64,000 nucleotides of DNA from Bacteroides propionicifaciens DSM 19291 = JCM 14649. GTDB lineage: Bacteria; Bacteroidota; Bacteroidia; Bacteroidales; Bacteroidaceae. Both the position numbers and the translations under genes were made by a program. The notes under the pieces were generated by a model. That model was not told where the DNA came from. It saw nothing but the letters and a program-made list of their open reading frames with translations, and ran no database searches. Shown here one piece after another: positions 8,463-17,326 of this stretch (positions within the stretch are counted from its first letter, which is position 1; each line of letters opens with the position of its first letter). The stretch covers positions 1 through 64,000 of the forward strand of contig NZ_AQWS01000005.1 in assembly GCF_000375405.1 (NCBI RefSeq), in the 5' to 3' direction.

Positions 8463-8693
8463 GTGAAAAAAAAGCTTAGAAAAGCGAACATCATTGCTGG
8501 TGCTCTGTTTATATATACTACAGTAGTTGCTATCTATTTTTTGTTTTTCTTTGATCGTGAAAACACCATGGAACATTACCTTACGATAGGTTTTTCATAC
8601 CTGATCATTTATGTTCTTTGGTTGGTTTTAAGAAAAAAAGAGCAATTAGCACAAAAGCGAAAAGAAGGTACTAATCAAAACGATAAAATATGA
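8463..8693 (+). CDS. Small two-helix membrane protein, hypothetical
   Basis: A 76-residue protein with a basic N-terminus (MKKKLRKA), two predicted transmembrane helices (about 9-30 and 41-58) and a charged C-terminal tail rich in Lys, Glu and Gln. I do not recognise the family. It starts with GTG; the nearby ATG at 8445 is followed directly by a stop and the next in-frame ATG is at codon 36. Its stop overlaps the start of the outer-membrane barrel gene by four bases (ATGA), so translation is probably coupled and the two form an operon. Confidence 0.65.
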   Translation: MKKKLRKANIIAGALFIYTTVVAIYFLFFFDRENTMEHYLTIGFSYLIIYVLWLVLRKKEQLAQKRKEGTNQNDKI

Positions 8694-9175
8694 GAAAATT
8701 ATTATTAATAGCCCTGTTGTTTGTGGCTACAATGAGTGCTAATGCTCAATTTGAGCAAGGTAAATGGTTTGTTAATGCTGGTTTAACAGGTTTAGATTTG
8801 TCGTATAGCAAACAAACTAAAGGACATTTTGGATTAGATGCAGGAGGAGGTTATTTTATAAAAGACAATATTGCCATCTTAGCCGAATTAGGTGGTGATT
8901 GGTCAAGTCCCGTTGATAAGTATAAACTAGCGGCTAAAGGTCGTTACTATTTTGATAAGATCGGTATTTTTGCTGGTGCTGGATTAAAATTAAGCAGTTT
9001 ACAATATAAAGGACAAGATAAGTCAAACGATTTTGCATTAATAATGGAAGGTGGTTATGCTTATTTCTTAAGTAGAACTGTAACAATTGAACCCTCTATT
9101 TATTGGGATTTAAGCTTTAGAAACAGTGATTATACAGCATTTGGTTTAAAATTAGGATTCTCATTCTATTTCTAA
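8690..9175 (+). CDS. Small outer-membrane beta-barrel protein
   Basis: The 161-residue protein has a classical signal peptide ending ATMSANAQ followed by alternating aromatic and glycine-rich strands (for example FVNAGLTGLDLSY, AGAGLKLSSLQY) and ends in aromatic FSFYF, typical of an outer-membrane barrel C-terminus. Its size suggests an eight-stranded barrel of the OmpX/OMP_b-brl kind. The function is unknown; such proteins are often adhesins or stability factors. It is translationally coupled to the small membrane protein upstream. Confidence 0.8.
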   Translation: MRKLLLIALLFVATMSANAQFEQGKWFVNAGLTGLDLSYSKQTKGHFGLDAGGGYFIKDNIAILAELGGDWSSPVDKYKLAAKGRYYFDKIGIFAGAGLKLSSLQYKGQDKSNDFALIMEGGYAYFLSRTVTIEPSIYWDLSFRNSDYTAFGLKLGFSFYF

Positions 9176-9203
9176 ATCGAATCCATATCATTGAAATTTA
9201 ATA

Positions 9204-9237
9204 TAAGGGAGAAGTTATTTATATAGCTTCTCCCTTA
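9204..9237 (+). terminator. Terminator after the outer-membrane barrel gene
   Basis: An 11-bp perfect stem (9204-9214 with 9227-9237) with a 12-base AT loop lies 29 bases beyond the stop. The rest of the 320-base gap to ftsE (9238-9423) shows no gene or further structure. Confidence 0.65.
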
Positions 9238-9423
9238 ATATTTAAATAGCTGTATAGTTATTTCTTAAAACCCATTGTATAAATTCTAAGTTTAGAGGGT
9301 TTAGCTGAAAGTTCTTTAAAGTCTTATGTGAAATACTGTTATATCTTTTTTAGGGAGTTAGTGTAGCTGAATTTGGTAGGTGGGATTTCTAAAAAACTCT
9401 GCCTAAAAATTAGAATAAAATTA

Positions 9424-9431
9424 TATCTTTG
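9424..9431 (+). promoter_or_regulatory. -7 promoter element of ftsE
   Basis: TATCTTTG matches TAnnTTTG exactly, 65 bases upstream of the ftsE start. This implies a leader of about 59 bases. Confidence 0.55.
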
Positions 9432-9496
9432 TAGTTACGGTTAGAATTCCTGTTTATACTACTATGTAGAGCAGAAAATCAATCAATTAAAAGTCT

Positions 9497-10186
9497 ATGA
9501 ACAAGCCTATTATTGAATATAAAGGAGTTGATATCTTTCAAGATGATACTTTGGTGCTTCAAGATGTCAATTTGGCCCTAAATAAAGGTGAATTGGTATA
9601 CTTAGTAGGTGAGGTAGGTTCGGGTAAGTCGACTTTATTGCAAACGATGTTTAGCGAAATACCTATATCCAAAGGTGAAGCTCGTATCCTTGATTTTAAT
9701 CTATGTGAGATTAAATCAAAAGATCGGCTATCTTTAAGGCGCAAGCTAGGCATTGTTCACCAAGATTTTAAACTGTTTTCTGACCAGACGGTTTATAGCA
9801 ATTTAAGATTGGTATTAGAATGTACTGGTTTGAAAGATAAACTTTTGATTGATAGTCAGATCAATAATGTTTTAGCTCAGGTAAATCAGACGGATAGTTT
9901 AGAGTCGTTTCCCGATGAGCTTTCTGGAGGCCAGCAGCAGCGTGTAGCTTTGGCTCGCGCGTTGCTAAACAATCCGTCGATAATATTGGTTGATGAGCCA
10001 ACTGGCAATCTTGACTTTTTAACAGGAAAAACGATTTTTAAGCTATTGTCTGACTTAGCATCTGGTGGTACTTTGGTTATAATGGCAACTCATAATTTGC
10101 AGTCTGTGTATGATTATGAAGGAACCGTTTATCAGATAAAAAATCAGACATTACAAAATATTACCTCAAAGGTATATATGAAGTAA
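9497..10186 (+). CDS. ftsE: Cell division ATP-binding protein FtsE
   Basis: This 229-residue ABC ATPase normally pairs with the membrane protein FtsX at the division site to control septal peptidoglycan hydrolases. The Walker [10 protein letters not shown] (38-46), the ABC signature [15 protein letters not shown] (from 142) and the Walker [13 protein letters not shown] (from 162) are intact. Length and the DEPTGNLD style match FtsE/LolD-type ATPases; the assignment to FtsE rather than LolD rests on overall resemblance and on its usual Bacteroidales neighbour lysC. No ftsX is adjacent. lysC begins 55 bases downstream without an obvious terminator, so the two may be cotranscribed. Confidence 0.8.
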   Translation: MNKPIIEYKGVDIFQDDTLVLQDVNLALNKGELVYLVGEVGSGKSTLLQTMFSEIPISKGEARILDFNLCEIKSKDRLSLRRKLGIVHQDFKLFSDQTVYSNLRLVLECTGLKDKLLIDSQINNVLAQVNQTDSLESFPDELSGGQQQRVALARALLNNPSIILVDEPTGNLDFLTGKTIFKLLSDLASGGTLVIMATHNLQSVYDYEGTVYQIKNQTLQNITSKVYMK

Positions 10187-10241
10187 AGTCTTACGATATA
10201 CTGTAAATAAATAATATATAACATTTTAATAGCGTAGCGAA

Positions 10242-11564
10242 ATGAAAATAATGAAGTTTGGAGGGACCTCTGTAGGTAGTGCTTCTCGCATGAAAGAGGT
10301 GGCCAAATTAATTACTAATGGTGATAAGAATATAGTGGTGTTATCGGCTATGTCTGGTACAACCAACACCTTAGAGGAAATTTCGGATTATCTGTATAAG
10401 AAAAATCCTGAAGGTGCGAATGAGATTATTAACCAATTAGAAGCTCAATATAGAAAACATATTGAAGAGTTACTTTCTACCCCAGAGTTTAAGCAACGTG
10501 GGATGGAGTTGATAAAATCGCATTTTGATTACATTCGCTCTTTTACAAAGGATCTCTTTACGCTGTTTGAGGAAAAAGTGGTTTTAGCACAAGGAGAGTT
10601 GATTTCTACGGCTATGATGAATTTTTATCTACAAGAACAAGGTGTAAAGTCTGTATTACTTCCTGCATTAGAATTTATGCGTACGGATAAGAATGCAGAT
10701 CCTGACCCTGTATATATCAAAGATAAGTTGCATAACCAACTAGAGCTTCATGATGAAGCTACTTTGTTTGTTACTCAAGGCTATATTTGTCGCAATGCAT
10801 ATGGTGAGATTGATAACCTTCAAAGAGGTGGTAGTGATTACACAGCTTCATTGATTGGTGCCGCAGTTAATGCTGAGGAAATTCAAATTTGGACAGATAT
10901 TGATGGTATGCATAATAATGACCCTCGTATTGTTGATAAAACAAAACCAGTTCGTCATCTGCAATTTGAAGAGGCTGCTGAGTTGGCTTATTTCGGTGCT
11001 AAAATATTGCATCCAACATGTATCCAGCCAGCTAAGTATGCAAATATTCCAGTAAGGCTTCTGAATACTATGGATCCTAATGCTGCAGGTACACTGGTTA
11101 GTAATGAATCTGAAGAGGGTGTAATCAAAGCTGTAGCAGCTAAAGAAGATATTACTGCAATTAAGATTAAGTCTAGTCGCATGTTACTTGCGCATGGATT
11201 TTTGCGTAAGGTATTTGAGATTTTTGAAAGTTACCAAACTTCAATCGATATGATCTGTACCTCTGAGGTAGGAGTATCGGTAACTATTGATAACAATAAA
11301 CACCTAAATGAGATTTTGAACGATCTCAAAAAATATGGAACTGTTACTGTAGATCACGATATGTGTATCATTTGTGTGGTTGGAGACTTGCGTTGGGAAA
11401 ATGTTGGATTTGAGGCTAAGGCCTTAGATTCTATGAAGAATATTCCTGTTCGTATGATATCCTTTGGAGGTAGTAACTACAATATCTCTTTTTTAATACG
11501 CAAATCAGACAAAGCTCGAGCTTTACAACAATTAAGTGATGGGCTATTTAATGGGATTAAATAA
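10242..11564 (+). CDS. lysC: Aspartate kinase (monofunctional)
   Basis: The 440-residue enzyme phosphorylates aspartate, the first step toward lysine, diaminopimelate, threonine and methionine. It begins with the signature MKFGGTSVGSASRM, has the kinase segment QRGGSDYTASLIGAAV, and ends in tandem ACT-type regulatory domains (VGVSVTIDN; NISFLI). There is no fused homoserine dehydrogenase, unlike ThrA. The gene is followed by a terminator-like hairpin and then lysA, making a lysine/diaminopimelate gene pair. Feedback inhibition by lysine is expected from the family but not visible here. Confidence 0.95.
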   Translation: MKIMKFGGTSVGSASRMKEVAKLITNGDKNIVVLSAMSGTTNTLEEISDYLYKKNPEGANEIINQLEAQYRKHIEELLSTPEFKQRGMELIKSHFDYIRSFTKDLFTLFEEKVVLAQGELISTAMMNFYLQEQGVKSVLLPALEFMRTDKNADPDPVYIKDKLHNQLELHDEATLFVTQGYICRNAYGEIDNLQRGGSDYTASLIGAAVNAEEIQIWTDIDGMHNNDPRIVDKTKPVRHLQFEEAAELAYFGAKILHPTCIQPAKYANIPVRLLNTMDPNAAGTLVSNESEEGVIKAVAAKEDITAIKIKSSRMLLAHGFLRKVFEIFESYQTSIDMICTSEVGVSVTIDNNKHLNEILNDLKKYGTVTVDHDMCIICVVGDLRWENVGFEAKALDSMKNIPVRMISFGGSNYNISFLIRKSDKARALQQLSDGLFNGIK

Positions 11565-11582
11565 AATCAAATAATCAGCACG

Positions 11583-11630
11583 AAGCGTTTTTAGCCTCTC
11601 CTTAGTTGGATGTTAAAAACGCTTTTTTAT
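11583..11630 (+). terminator. Terminator or attenuator between lysC and lysA
   Basis: An 11-bp stem (11583-11593 with 11614-11624) with a 20-base loop is followed by a TTTTATT tract, 16 bases before the lysA ATG. No TAnnTTTG promoter fits between this hairpin and lysA, so partial read-through is likely. Confidence 0.65.
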
Positions 11631-11645
11631 TAAAACTTGTACATT

Positions 11646-12806
11646 ATGAAAGGAAAGTTTCCATTAGACCAATTCTCAAGCTTGTGTACTCCTTTTTATT
11701 ATTACGATACTGGTTTACTTCAAAAGACTCTTGATGCTATTAAGCAGCAACTTAAAGGGCAAGAACAGTTCCGAGTACATTATGCCATGAAAGCAAATGT
11801 GAATCCTAAACTCTTATCCATCATTAAAGATAATGGTTTTGGTGCCGACTGTGTTAGTGGTGGTGAGATTAGTGCTGCAATCCTAGCAGGATTTTCTCCA
11901 CAAGAAATTGTCTTTGCTGGAGTTGGTAAAGCCGATTGGGAAATAGAACTCGGTCTGGACTTAAATATATTTTGTTTTAATGTAGAGTCTATAGCAGAAC
12001 TTCGAGTTATTGATGAAATAGCACAAGTTATGGGTAAGGTAGCGCGTGTTTGCCTACGAATCAACCCGAATGTTAAGGCTAATACTCATGCAAATATTGC
12101 AACTGGGCAAGCTGAGAATAAGTTTGGAATTGCACTTCAAGATTTAGATAAGGTTCTTGGTGTGTTGACGGAGCTTAAGTCAATAGAATTTATTGGTTTG
12201 CACTTTCATATCGGATCACAAATTCTTGACATGAGTGATTTTAGAGCATTGTGTATGCGTATCAATGAAATCATGGATGCTCTTGAATCTCGTGGCATTC
12301 GTATTCCTAATCTTAATGTAGGTGGTGGTTTGGGGATTGATTATGACCACCCTAATCGTCAAAGTATCCCTGATTTTGAGGCTTATTTTGATGTGTACGA
12401 TACACATCTTCGTTTGCGCCCCTACCAAACACTTCATTTTGAGTTGGGACGTTCCATTGTTGGGCAATGTGGGACACTGATTAGCAAAGTTCTTTATGTT
12501 AAGGAGGGTGTAAATAAGGAATTTGCCATTTTAGATGCAGGAATGAATGATTTAATTCGTCCTGCATTATATCAGGCAGCTCATAAAATAGAAAATATTA
12601 CTTCTCAGGAAGCACTATCATCGTATGATGTAGTAGGTCCTGTTTGTGAATCATCCGACGTTTTTGGAAAGTCAGTCGATTTGAACCGTGTTTCTAGAGG
12701 TGATTTGATTGCTATCCGATCGGCAGGGGCTTATGGTGAGGTGATGGCTTCTCAATACAACTGTCGTCCCTTAGCTAATTCTTACTTTTCGGATGAATTT
12801 ATCTAA
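11646..12806 (+). CDS. lysA: Diaminopimelate decarboxylase
   Basis: The PLP-dependent enzyme (386 residues from this start) converts meso-diaminopimelate to lysine, the final step of the pathway. The Schiff-base lysine is in HYAMKANVNP (about K49). Other family landmarks are HFHIGSQI, the phosphate-binding GGGLGIDYDHP, ELGRSIVGQCG, and the active-site CESSDVFGK that brings the partner-subunit cysteine. A TTG at 11637 can extend the frame by three codons, but ATG 11646 is the more natural start. The gene follows lysC after a hairpin with U-tract, which suggests shared but attenuated expression. Confidence 0.93.
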   Translation: MKGKFPLDQFSSLCTPFYYYDTGLLQKTLDAIKQQLKGQEQFRVHYAMKANVNPKLLSIIKDNGFGADCVSGGEISAAILAGFSPQEIVFAGVGKADWEIELGLDLNIFCFNVESIAELRVIDEIAQVMGKVARVCLRINPNVKANTHANIATGQAENKFGIALQDLDKVLGVLTELKSIEFIGLHFHIGSQILDMSDFRALCMRINEIMDALESRGIRIPNLNVGGGLGIDYDHPNRQSIPDFEAYFDVYDTHLRLRPYQTLHFELGRSIVGQCGTLISKVLYVKEGVNKEFAILDAGMNDLIRPALYQAAHKIENITSQEALSSYDVVGPVCESSDVFGKSVDLNRVSRGDLIAIRSAGAYGEVMASQYNCRPLANSYFSDEFI

Positions 12807-12877
12807 ACAAAACAGTGTCTATTCTTGTTACTTGATAGACAATATAGAATATAGATTTTTACTTAAAATATAGAGAT

Positions 12878-13369
12878 ATGAGAATTTCACAGAAATTAGA
12901 AAAGAAAATTAACGAGCAGATAACAGAAGAACTTTGGTCTGCTAACTTGTACTTATCAATGTCATTTTATATGGCTAGCCAAGGTTATTCAGGTTTTGCT
13001 GCATGGTTGAAAGCTCAATCTATCGAAGAAACTGAGCACGCTCACCAATTTGCTGAATACTTGATTACTCGTAACGGTGTAGCTTTGGTTGATAAGCTTG
13101 ATGTGGTTCCTCAAGGTTGGGGTACTGTAGAAGAGGTTTTCGAAAATGTATACAAACACGAATGCCATGTTTCTGAGGCGATCAACGAACTTATGACTCT
13201 TGCGATTGAAGAGAAAGACTATGCTAGTCAAGACTTTTTATACACTTTCGTGCGTGAACAAGTTGAGGAAGAATCAACTTCTGAAGAGCTATTAACACGT
13301 ATCAAACAAGCAGGTCCTCACGGATTATTCTACCTAGATAAACATTTAGTTAGAGCTGCTAATGCATAA
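12878..13369 (+). CDS. ftnA: Ferritin (non-haem iron storage protein)
   Basis: The 163-residue four-helix protein stores iron as a 24-mer cage after ferroxidase oxidation of Fe(II). Ferroxidase-type ligands are visible as the E17/E18 pair, the EETEHAH cluster (E50-H54) and later helix glutamates. There is no haem-ligating methionine pattern evident, so it is FtnA-like rather than bacterioferritin. A small imperfect hairpin (12816-12822 with 12835-12841) lies between lysA and this gene; a weak TAGATTTT at 12852-12859 might be its -7 element. Two hairpins follow the stop. Confidence 0.95.
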   Translation: MRISQKLEKKINEQITEELWSANLYLSMSFYMASQGYSGFAAWLKAQSIEETEHAHQFAEYLITRNGVALVDKLDVVPQGWGTVEEVFENVYKHECHVSEAINELMTLAIEEKDYASQDFLYTFVREQVEEESTSEELLTRIKQAGPHGLFYLDKHLVRAANA

Positions 13370-13380
13370 CTAATCATTGC

Positions 13381-13401
13381 ATTCTACAACTCTTGTAGAA
13401 T
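13381..13401 (+). terminator. Small hairpin after ferritin
   Basis: A perfect 9-bp stem (13381-13389 with 13393-13401) with a 3-base loop lies just after the ferritin stop and just before the stronger bidirectional terminator. Confidence 0.45.
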
Positions 13402-13407
13402 TATAAT

Positions 13408-13449
13408 AAAGAAGAGGCGATCAGTATTTAAACTGATCGCCTCTTCTTT
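13408..13449. terminator. Bidirectional terminator between ferritin and DUF4270 gene
   Basis: A perfect 18-bp stem (13408-13425 with 13432-13449) with a 6-base loop and A/T-rich ends separates two convergent genes. Confidence 0.85.
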
Positions 13450-13476
13450 GTATCTATTGTCTGTATTAGCTAGATT

Positions 13477-14955
13477 TTAATGAGGTCCAAATGATGGATC
13501 ATTAAACGAAGTAAAGATCATGTCAAGCTTAATCTTATCACCAAGCATGCCACCTTTAAGTTTGGCATATTCAGGTCTTAAACTATGTCTGATTTTTATT
13601 ATTACTTGTGCTTCCTGACCATACATGTCTTGTTCTTTGGTTATATCGAGGATTACAGGAATAAGAACCATGTGATTCCAATCTTCCGCTAACTCTTTAC
13701 TTTCTGCTGCTGCTTTTTCATCACTCAATGTGTTGATAAGCCTAGAGATATTAGGAAATATATATTGTCCGTTATTGTTAATTTGGGCTATGTATGATGT
13801 AATATTGTCAGTAACCTTATTTTCTTCAAAGAAGCTCTTAATCTCACTTTTTCGAATCATTAGTAGATTCTGAGGTTTTTTCATGGTAAATACCCCTTTA
13901 TCTTCATTGACATAGCTATCAAACTGTAGTTTTACCGAATTGATTGTATCATTCTTGATTTCGTCGTCGTTCTTGATTTCATCTATTGGTAAAGCTATTT
14001 CAGTAAATATACCTGCAGGTGATTTAATGTAAGTATGCTTATTCTCAGCAACTTTAGCATCTAATACTGCTTGGTCATTTTGGAATCGATTGAGTTGGAA
14101 GACCTCTTTGGTATTTACGAAGCTAATCATCGAAATAGTTGTAGAGTCTTTCTTATCGTAAGTTTGGAGAATCTCATTAGTCTTTTCATCTAATACGTAA
14201 CGTTCAAAGCTAACATTTAACGCAACATGATCAAGATATAATATTGTTCCTCGGCCTTGGTCTACTTCTGCGTATATCCCTTTAAATACTTCCTTCTGGA
14301 ATATATCGTTATTGTAGAAATACTCTTTATGTTCTCGATTCTTTTTGAGTATATCTTCTCCTACTTCTTTGGGTAGGGAGATTTTTATGGTTGGCTTGTA
14401 ATATGGACTATTTTTTATTTCCTGAGAAACACTTAGGTTAGCTGCAGTGAATGTTGCTTGGCCTAAAGCCCCTTTTGATTTATTAAAATAGGCATAGGGA
14501 TCAATATTAGTGTAATGTATCTCGCTACTCTCTTCAATGAACTCGTCTAGCTTGTATATATTTACGTGGTTGGGAACAATAGAGTCTCCAAAGAAGGTAG
14601 TGTAAGCAAGTATGATTTCAGTAGAATGTGTTTCATCTTTTACTAGAAGTCCTTTCTTCGTTTCACGATCGTAAACCTCAGGAAAGACTAAACTATCTAA
14701 ACAGTTTAGTTGAGTCATGAAACTAGCTTCAAAAGAGCCGAAATCTTTATCGTTATATCTACCTAGATATGCTATATCTGTCCTTGCATAGACAGGACCA
14801 GATAGGATGGATTTAGTAGACGTGTCGTAGTTCTTAGATATTATTTCTATTTTATCTTTGTCAGGAAGAATCCCCAGACCTAATGAACCTGTGCTGTCAT
14901 CACATCCAAAGAAAGAAAGGGCTATAAGAATAGCCCATAGATACTTTACTTTCAT
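13477..14955 (-). CDS. DUF4270 domain lipoprotein
   Basis: The protein has 492 residues from ATG 14955. It opens with a lipoprotein signal peptide (KYLWAILIALSFFGCDDS; lipobox cysteine near residue 18) and continues with the pattern of the Bacteroidota DUF4270 family, including an early GLGILPDKDKIEI. It is probably anchored at the outer membrane; the role is unknown. A longer frame to 15042 exists but the extra 29 residues overlap the upstream gene and lack homology to a signal. In Bacteroidales the DUF4270 gene is often beside a glycogen-synthase-like gene and panC, the same arrangement as here. Confidence 0.85.
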   Translation of the reverse strand: MKVKYLWAILIALSFFGCDDSTGSLGLGILPDKDKIEIISKNYDTSTKSILSGPVYARTDIAYLGRYNDKDFGSFEASFMTQLNCLDSLVFPEVYDRETKKGLLVKDETHSTEIILAYTTFFGDSIVPNHVNIYKLDEFIEESSEIHYTNIDPYAYFNKSKGALGQATFTAANLSVSQEIKNSPYYKPTIKISLPKEVGEDILKKNREHKEYFYNNDIFQKEVFKGIYAEVDQGRGTILYLDHVALNVSFERYVLDEKTNEILQTYDKKDSTTISMISFVNTKEVFQLNRFQNDQAVLDAKVAENKHTYIKSPAGIFTEIALPIDEIKNDDEIKNDTINSVKLQFDSYVNEDKGVFTMKKPQNLLMIRKSEIKSFFEENKVTDNITSYIAQINNNGQYIFPNISRLINTLSDEKAAAESKELAEDWNHMVLIPVILDITKEQDMYGQEAQVIIKIRHSLRPEYAKLKGGMLGDKIKLDMIFTSFNDPSFGPH

Positions 14956-14977
14956 TATTGTATTATCTGATATGTTT

Positions 14978-15808
14978 TTACTTTGTTTCAGACTCCCAAA
15001 CTTTGTCGTAGAAGCTATTACAAGATTCTGAGAAAGCATCAAAATCTTCTTGATATTCGAGTACTAGTTTGCCAGATTGGCGTGCATATTCCATTACTTC
15101 AGCATTCACATTCGGACTATTCTGAACAATGCCGTCAGATTGGTCTATTGCAAACTTCATTAATGAAACATAATTAACTGGACCTTCACCAAGTGATTTT
15201 AAATCTTCTTTGTCAATACCTTGAAGCATTAGCTTCTCTTTGAAGTCAGCATCGAAACTCTCTTTAAACTCTTCTTCATAGATAGAGAATACAATCTTAG
15301 AATCTCTAAAAGAAGGTTCTTCTCTAAATGCTTTTTTTATGTATAATGGTGCTAAAGCACTCATCCAGCCGTGGCAGTGAACTATTTCAGGGCACCAGCG
15401 TAATTTCTTTACAGTTTCGAGAACACCTCTTGCATAGAAAATAGCGCGAGCGTCATTATCGGTATACTCTTTACCCTCTTTGTCTTTAGTCAGCTTGCGT
15501 TTTTTGAAAAACTCTTCGTTATCGATAAAGTAAACTTGCATTCTAGCTGGCTGAACAGATGCTACCTTTATAATTAAAGGGTGATCAGTATCGTTGATAA
15601 TAAGATTCATCCCTGAAAGTCTAATCACTTCATGTAGTTGATTTCTACGTTCATTGATTATTCCCCATTTGGGCATGAATATTCTAATTTCTCTTCCTTT
15701 TTCTTGAATTGCCTGAGGCAATCCCTTGCCCATAACAGACATTTCTGATTTGGGTACAAAAGGAGAGATCTCCTGTGTAATAAATAAAATTTTGTTCGCC
15801 TTTGTCAT
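14978..15808 (-). CDS. Glycogen/starch synthase-like protein, N-terminal GT5 domain only
   Basis: The 276-residue protein resembles the N-terminal Rossmann domain of GT5 glycogen synthases: KILFITQEISPF, EIRIFMPKWG, ARAIFYARG and IVHCHGWMSALAP. The usual ADP-glucose KTGGL motif is replaced by KSEMSVMGKGL near residues 20-30, and the entire C-terminal GT1-like domain is absent (full enzymes are about 480-550 residues). It is therefore unlikely to be a standard glycogen synthase. The form is known among Bacteroidales annotations, so it is not a fresh truncation. ATG 15808 is preferred over TTG 15826 because the TATCTTTG at 15835-15842 puts transcription start near 15828. It precedes the DUF4270 gene by 22 bases, likely one operon. 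Confidence 0.75.
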   Translation of the reverse strand: MTKANKILFITQEISPFVPKSEMSVMGKGLPQAIQEKGREIRIFMPKWGIINERRNQLHEVIRLSGMNLIINDTDHPLIIKVASVQPARMQVYFIDNEEFFKKRKLTKDKEGKEYTDNDARAIFYARGVLETVKKLRWCPEIVHCHGWMSALAPLYIKKAFREEPSFRDSKIVFSIYEEEFKESFDADFKEKLMLQGIDKEDLKSLGEGPVNYVSLMKFAIDQSDGIVQNSPNVNAEVMEYARQSGKLVLEYQEDFDAFSESCNSFYDKVWESETK

Positions 15809-15834
15809 TTTTACAATTGTTCTCAATTATAAAA

Positions 15835-15842
15835 CAAAGATA
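15835..15842 (-). promoter_or_regulatory. -7 promoter element of the GT5-like/DUF4270 operon
   Basis: TATCTTTG on the minus strand matches TAnnTTTG, 26 bases upstream of ATG 15808. Confidence 0.55.
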
Positions 15843-15987
15843 CGAAAAAAACGGAACTAATGAAAATGCTAACTTGCTATAATTGTAAATCTTACCAATG
15901 TAAGGTTCTTTTATTTAGTTTGAGTCTTTGGAAACGAATCTTTCAAATAATTGTGTATAAGTTTCTTTATTTCGATAAATAATCTGT

Positions 15988-15994
15988 TATTTTG
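15988..15994 (+). promoter_or_regulatory. Probable -7 element of panC-panD
   Basis: TATTTTG followed by CACCC, a common variant start-site context in Bacteroidota, lies 32 bases upstream of panC. It is one base short of the full TAnnTTTG consensus. Confidence 0.45.
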
Positions 15995-16026
15995 CACCCA
16001 AATATATAGTTAATGCTCTTTTAATT

Positions 16027-16875
16027 ATGAAACTGATTCATACCATAAAGGATCTACAGGCTGAGCTACAGGCTTGTAGGGATAATAACAAGACAGTCGG
16101 GCTAGTTCCTACTATGGGATCTTTGCACCGAGGCCATGTATCCTTAGTTAGTAGTAGTGTAACGCAAAACGACATAACTGTAGTCAGTGTCTTCGTAAAT
16201 CCTACTCAGTTCAACAATATAAATGATCTGTTGACTTATCCTAGGTCACTCGAAAAAGACTGCCAATTGCTTCAAGAAAATGGAGTAGACATTGTGTTTG
16301 CCCCTTCAGATTCAGAAATGTATCCTGAGCCTGATACGCGTGAGTTTGATTACTCTCCTTTGGATCAGGTTATGGAAGGTAAACATCGGCCAGGGCATTT
16401 TAATGGAGTTTGTCAGGTTGTTAGTAAGCTGTTTGCTATTGTTCAACCCGATAATGCCTATTTTGGAGAGAAGGATTTCCAACAATTAGCCATTATAAAA
16501 AGAATGGCAAGTGAGCTTTTTCCTTCATTAACTATTGTTGGCTGTCCAATCGTTCGAGAAACTGATGGTTTGGCATTGAGTAGTCGTAATGCCCGTCTGA
16601 GTGCAGTTGATCGCAAAGAGGCCTTGACAATTTCAAAGGTTTTGTTTTCGAGTGTAGAGTTTGCTAAATCTCATACGCTTCAAGAAACATTTGACTTTGT
16701 AGTTGGGGGCATTAAAGCTAAGCCTGCGTTAGAGCTTGAATATTTTGAAATGGTTGATGCTAATAATCTACAACCTGTCCAAAATTGGACTGATTCTACA
16801 AATGTAGTGGGTTGTATCACAGTTTACTGTGGTGATTCTGTTCGTCTAATTGACAATATAACTTATAATAAATAA
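16027..16875 (+). CDS. panC: Pantothenate synthetase
   Basis: The 282-residue enzyme condenses pantoate with beta-alanine using ATP to give pantothenate. It shows the nucleotidyltransferase signatures [15 protein letters not shown] (HxGH-type) and FGEKDFQQL, with the KMSKS-like loop around SSRNARLS. Length is typical. panD begins seven bases downstream, so the enzyme and the source of its beta-alanine are encoded in one operon. Expression is probably constitutive from the upstream TATTTTG element. Confidence 0.96.
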   Translation: MKLIHTIKDLQAELQACRDNNKTVGLVPTMGSLHRGHVSLVSSSVTQNDITVVSVFVNPTQFNNINDLLTYPRSLEKDCQLLQENGVDIVFAPSDSEMYPEPDTREFDYSPLDQVMEGKHRPGHFNGVCQVVSKLFAIVQPDNAYFGEKDFQQLAIIKRMASELFPSLTIVGCPIVRETDGLALSSRNARLSAVDRKEALTISKVLFSSVEFAKSHTLQETFDFVVGGIKAKPALELEYFEMVDANNLQPVQNWTDSTNVVGCITVYCGDSVRLIDNITYNK

Positions 16876-16882
16876 TTTGATA

Positions 16883-17230
16883 ATGTATATAGAACGTCTA
16901 AAATCTAAGATTCATTGTGTTCGTGTAACGGATGCTAATTTGAACTACATCGGTAGCATTACCATTGATGAAGATTTGATGGATGCTGCCAATATAATTG
17001 AAGGTGAGAAAGTGCATATAGTTGACAACAACAACGGTGAACGCTTTGAAACATATGTAATCAAAGGTAAGCGTGGGAGTGGAGATATCTGTCTTAATGG
17101 AGCTGCTGCACGTAAGGTACAAGTTGATGATGTTGTGATTATTATGTCGTATGCCATGATGGATTTTGAAGAAGCTAAACACTTTGAACCCTCTGTAATC
17201 TTTCCTAAAAGACCTGATAATAGATTATAG
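16883..17230 (+). CDS. panD: Aspartate 1-decarboxylase proenzyme
   Basis: The 115-residue pyruvoyl-dependent enzyme makes beta-alanine from aspartate. With ATG 16883 as start, the self-cleavage site falls at Gly24-Ser25 (YIGSIT), the conserved position in the family. This supports this start over the TTG two codons upstream. LNGAAARKV later in the chain is also conserved. It is the second gene of the panC-panD operon and is followed by a strong terminator. Confidence 0.95.
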   Translation: MYIERLKSKIHCVRVTDANLNYIGSITIDEDLMDAANIIEGEKVHIVDNNNGERFETYVIKGKRGSGDICLNGAAARKVQVDDVVIIMSYAMMDFEEAKHFEPSVIFPKRPDNRL

Positions 17231-17265
17231 TTAGTGATTTAGGCTAAGTACTACTCATATATAAT

Positions 17266-17304
17266 AAAATCCCCCTTATTGGTTATCCAAATAAGGGGGA
17301 TTTT
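17266..17304. terminator. Bidirectional terminator between panD and HAD gene
   Basis: A perfect 15-bp stem (17266-17280 with 17290-17304) with flanking A/T runs separates the convergent genes. Confidence 0.85.
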
Positions 17305-17326
17305 GTTTTCGGTTATATCTAAGCGC

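Noticed and set aside
14956-15042. Extended start for the DUF4270 lipoprotein
   Set aside because: The extension overlaps the GT5-like gene and would bury the lipoprotein signal peptide, which is clear from ATG 14955.
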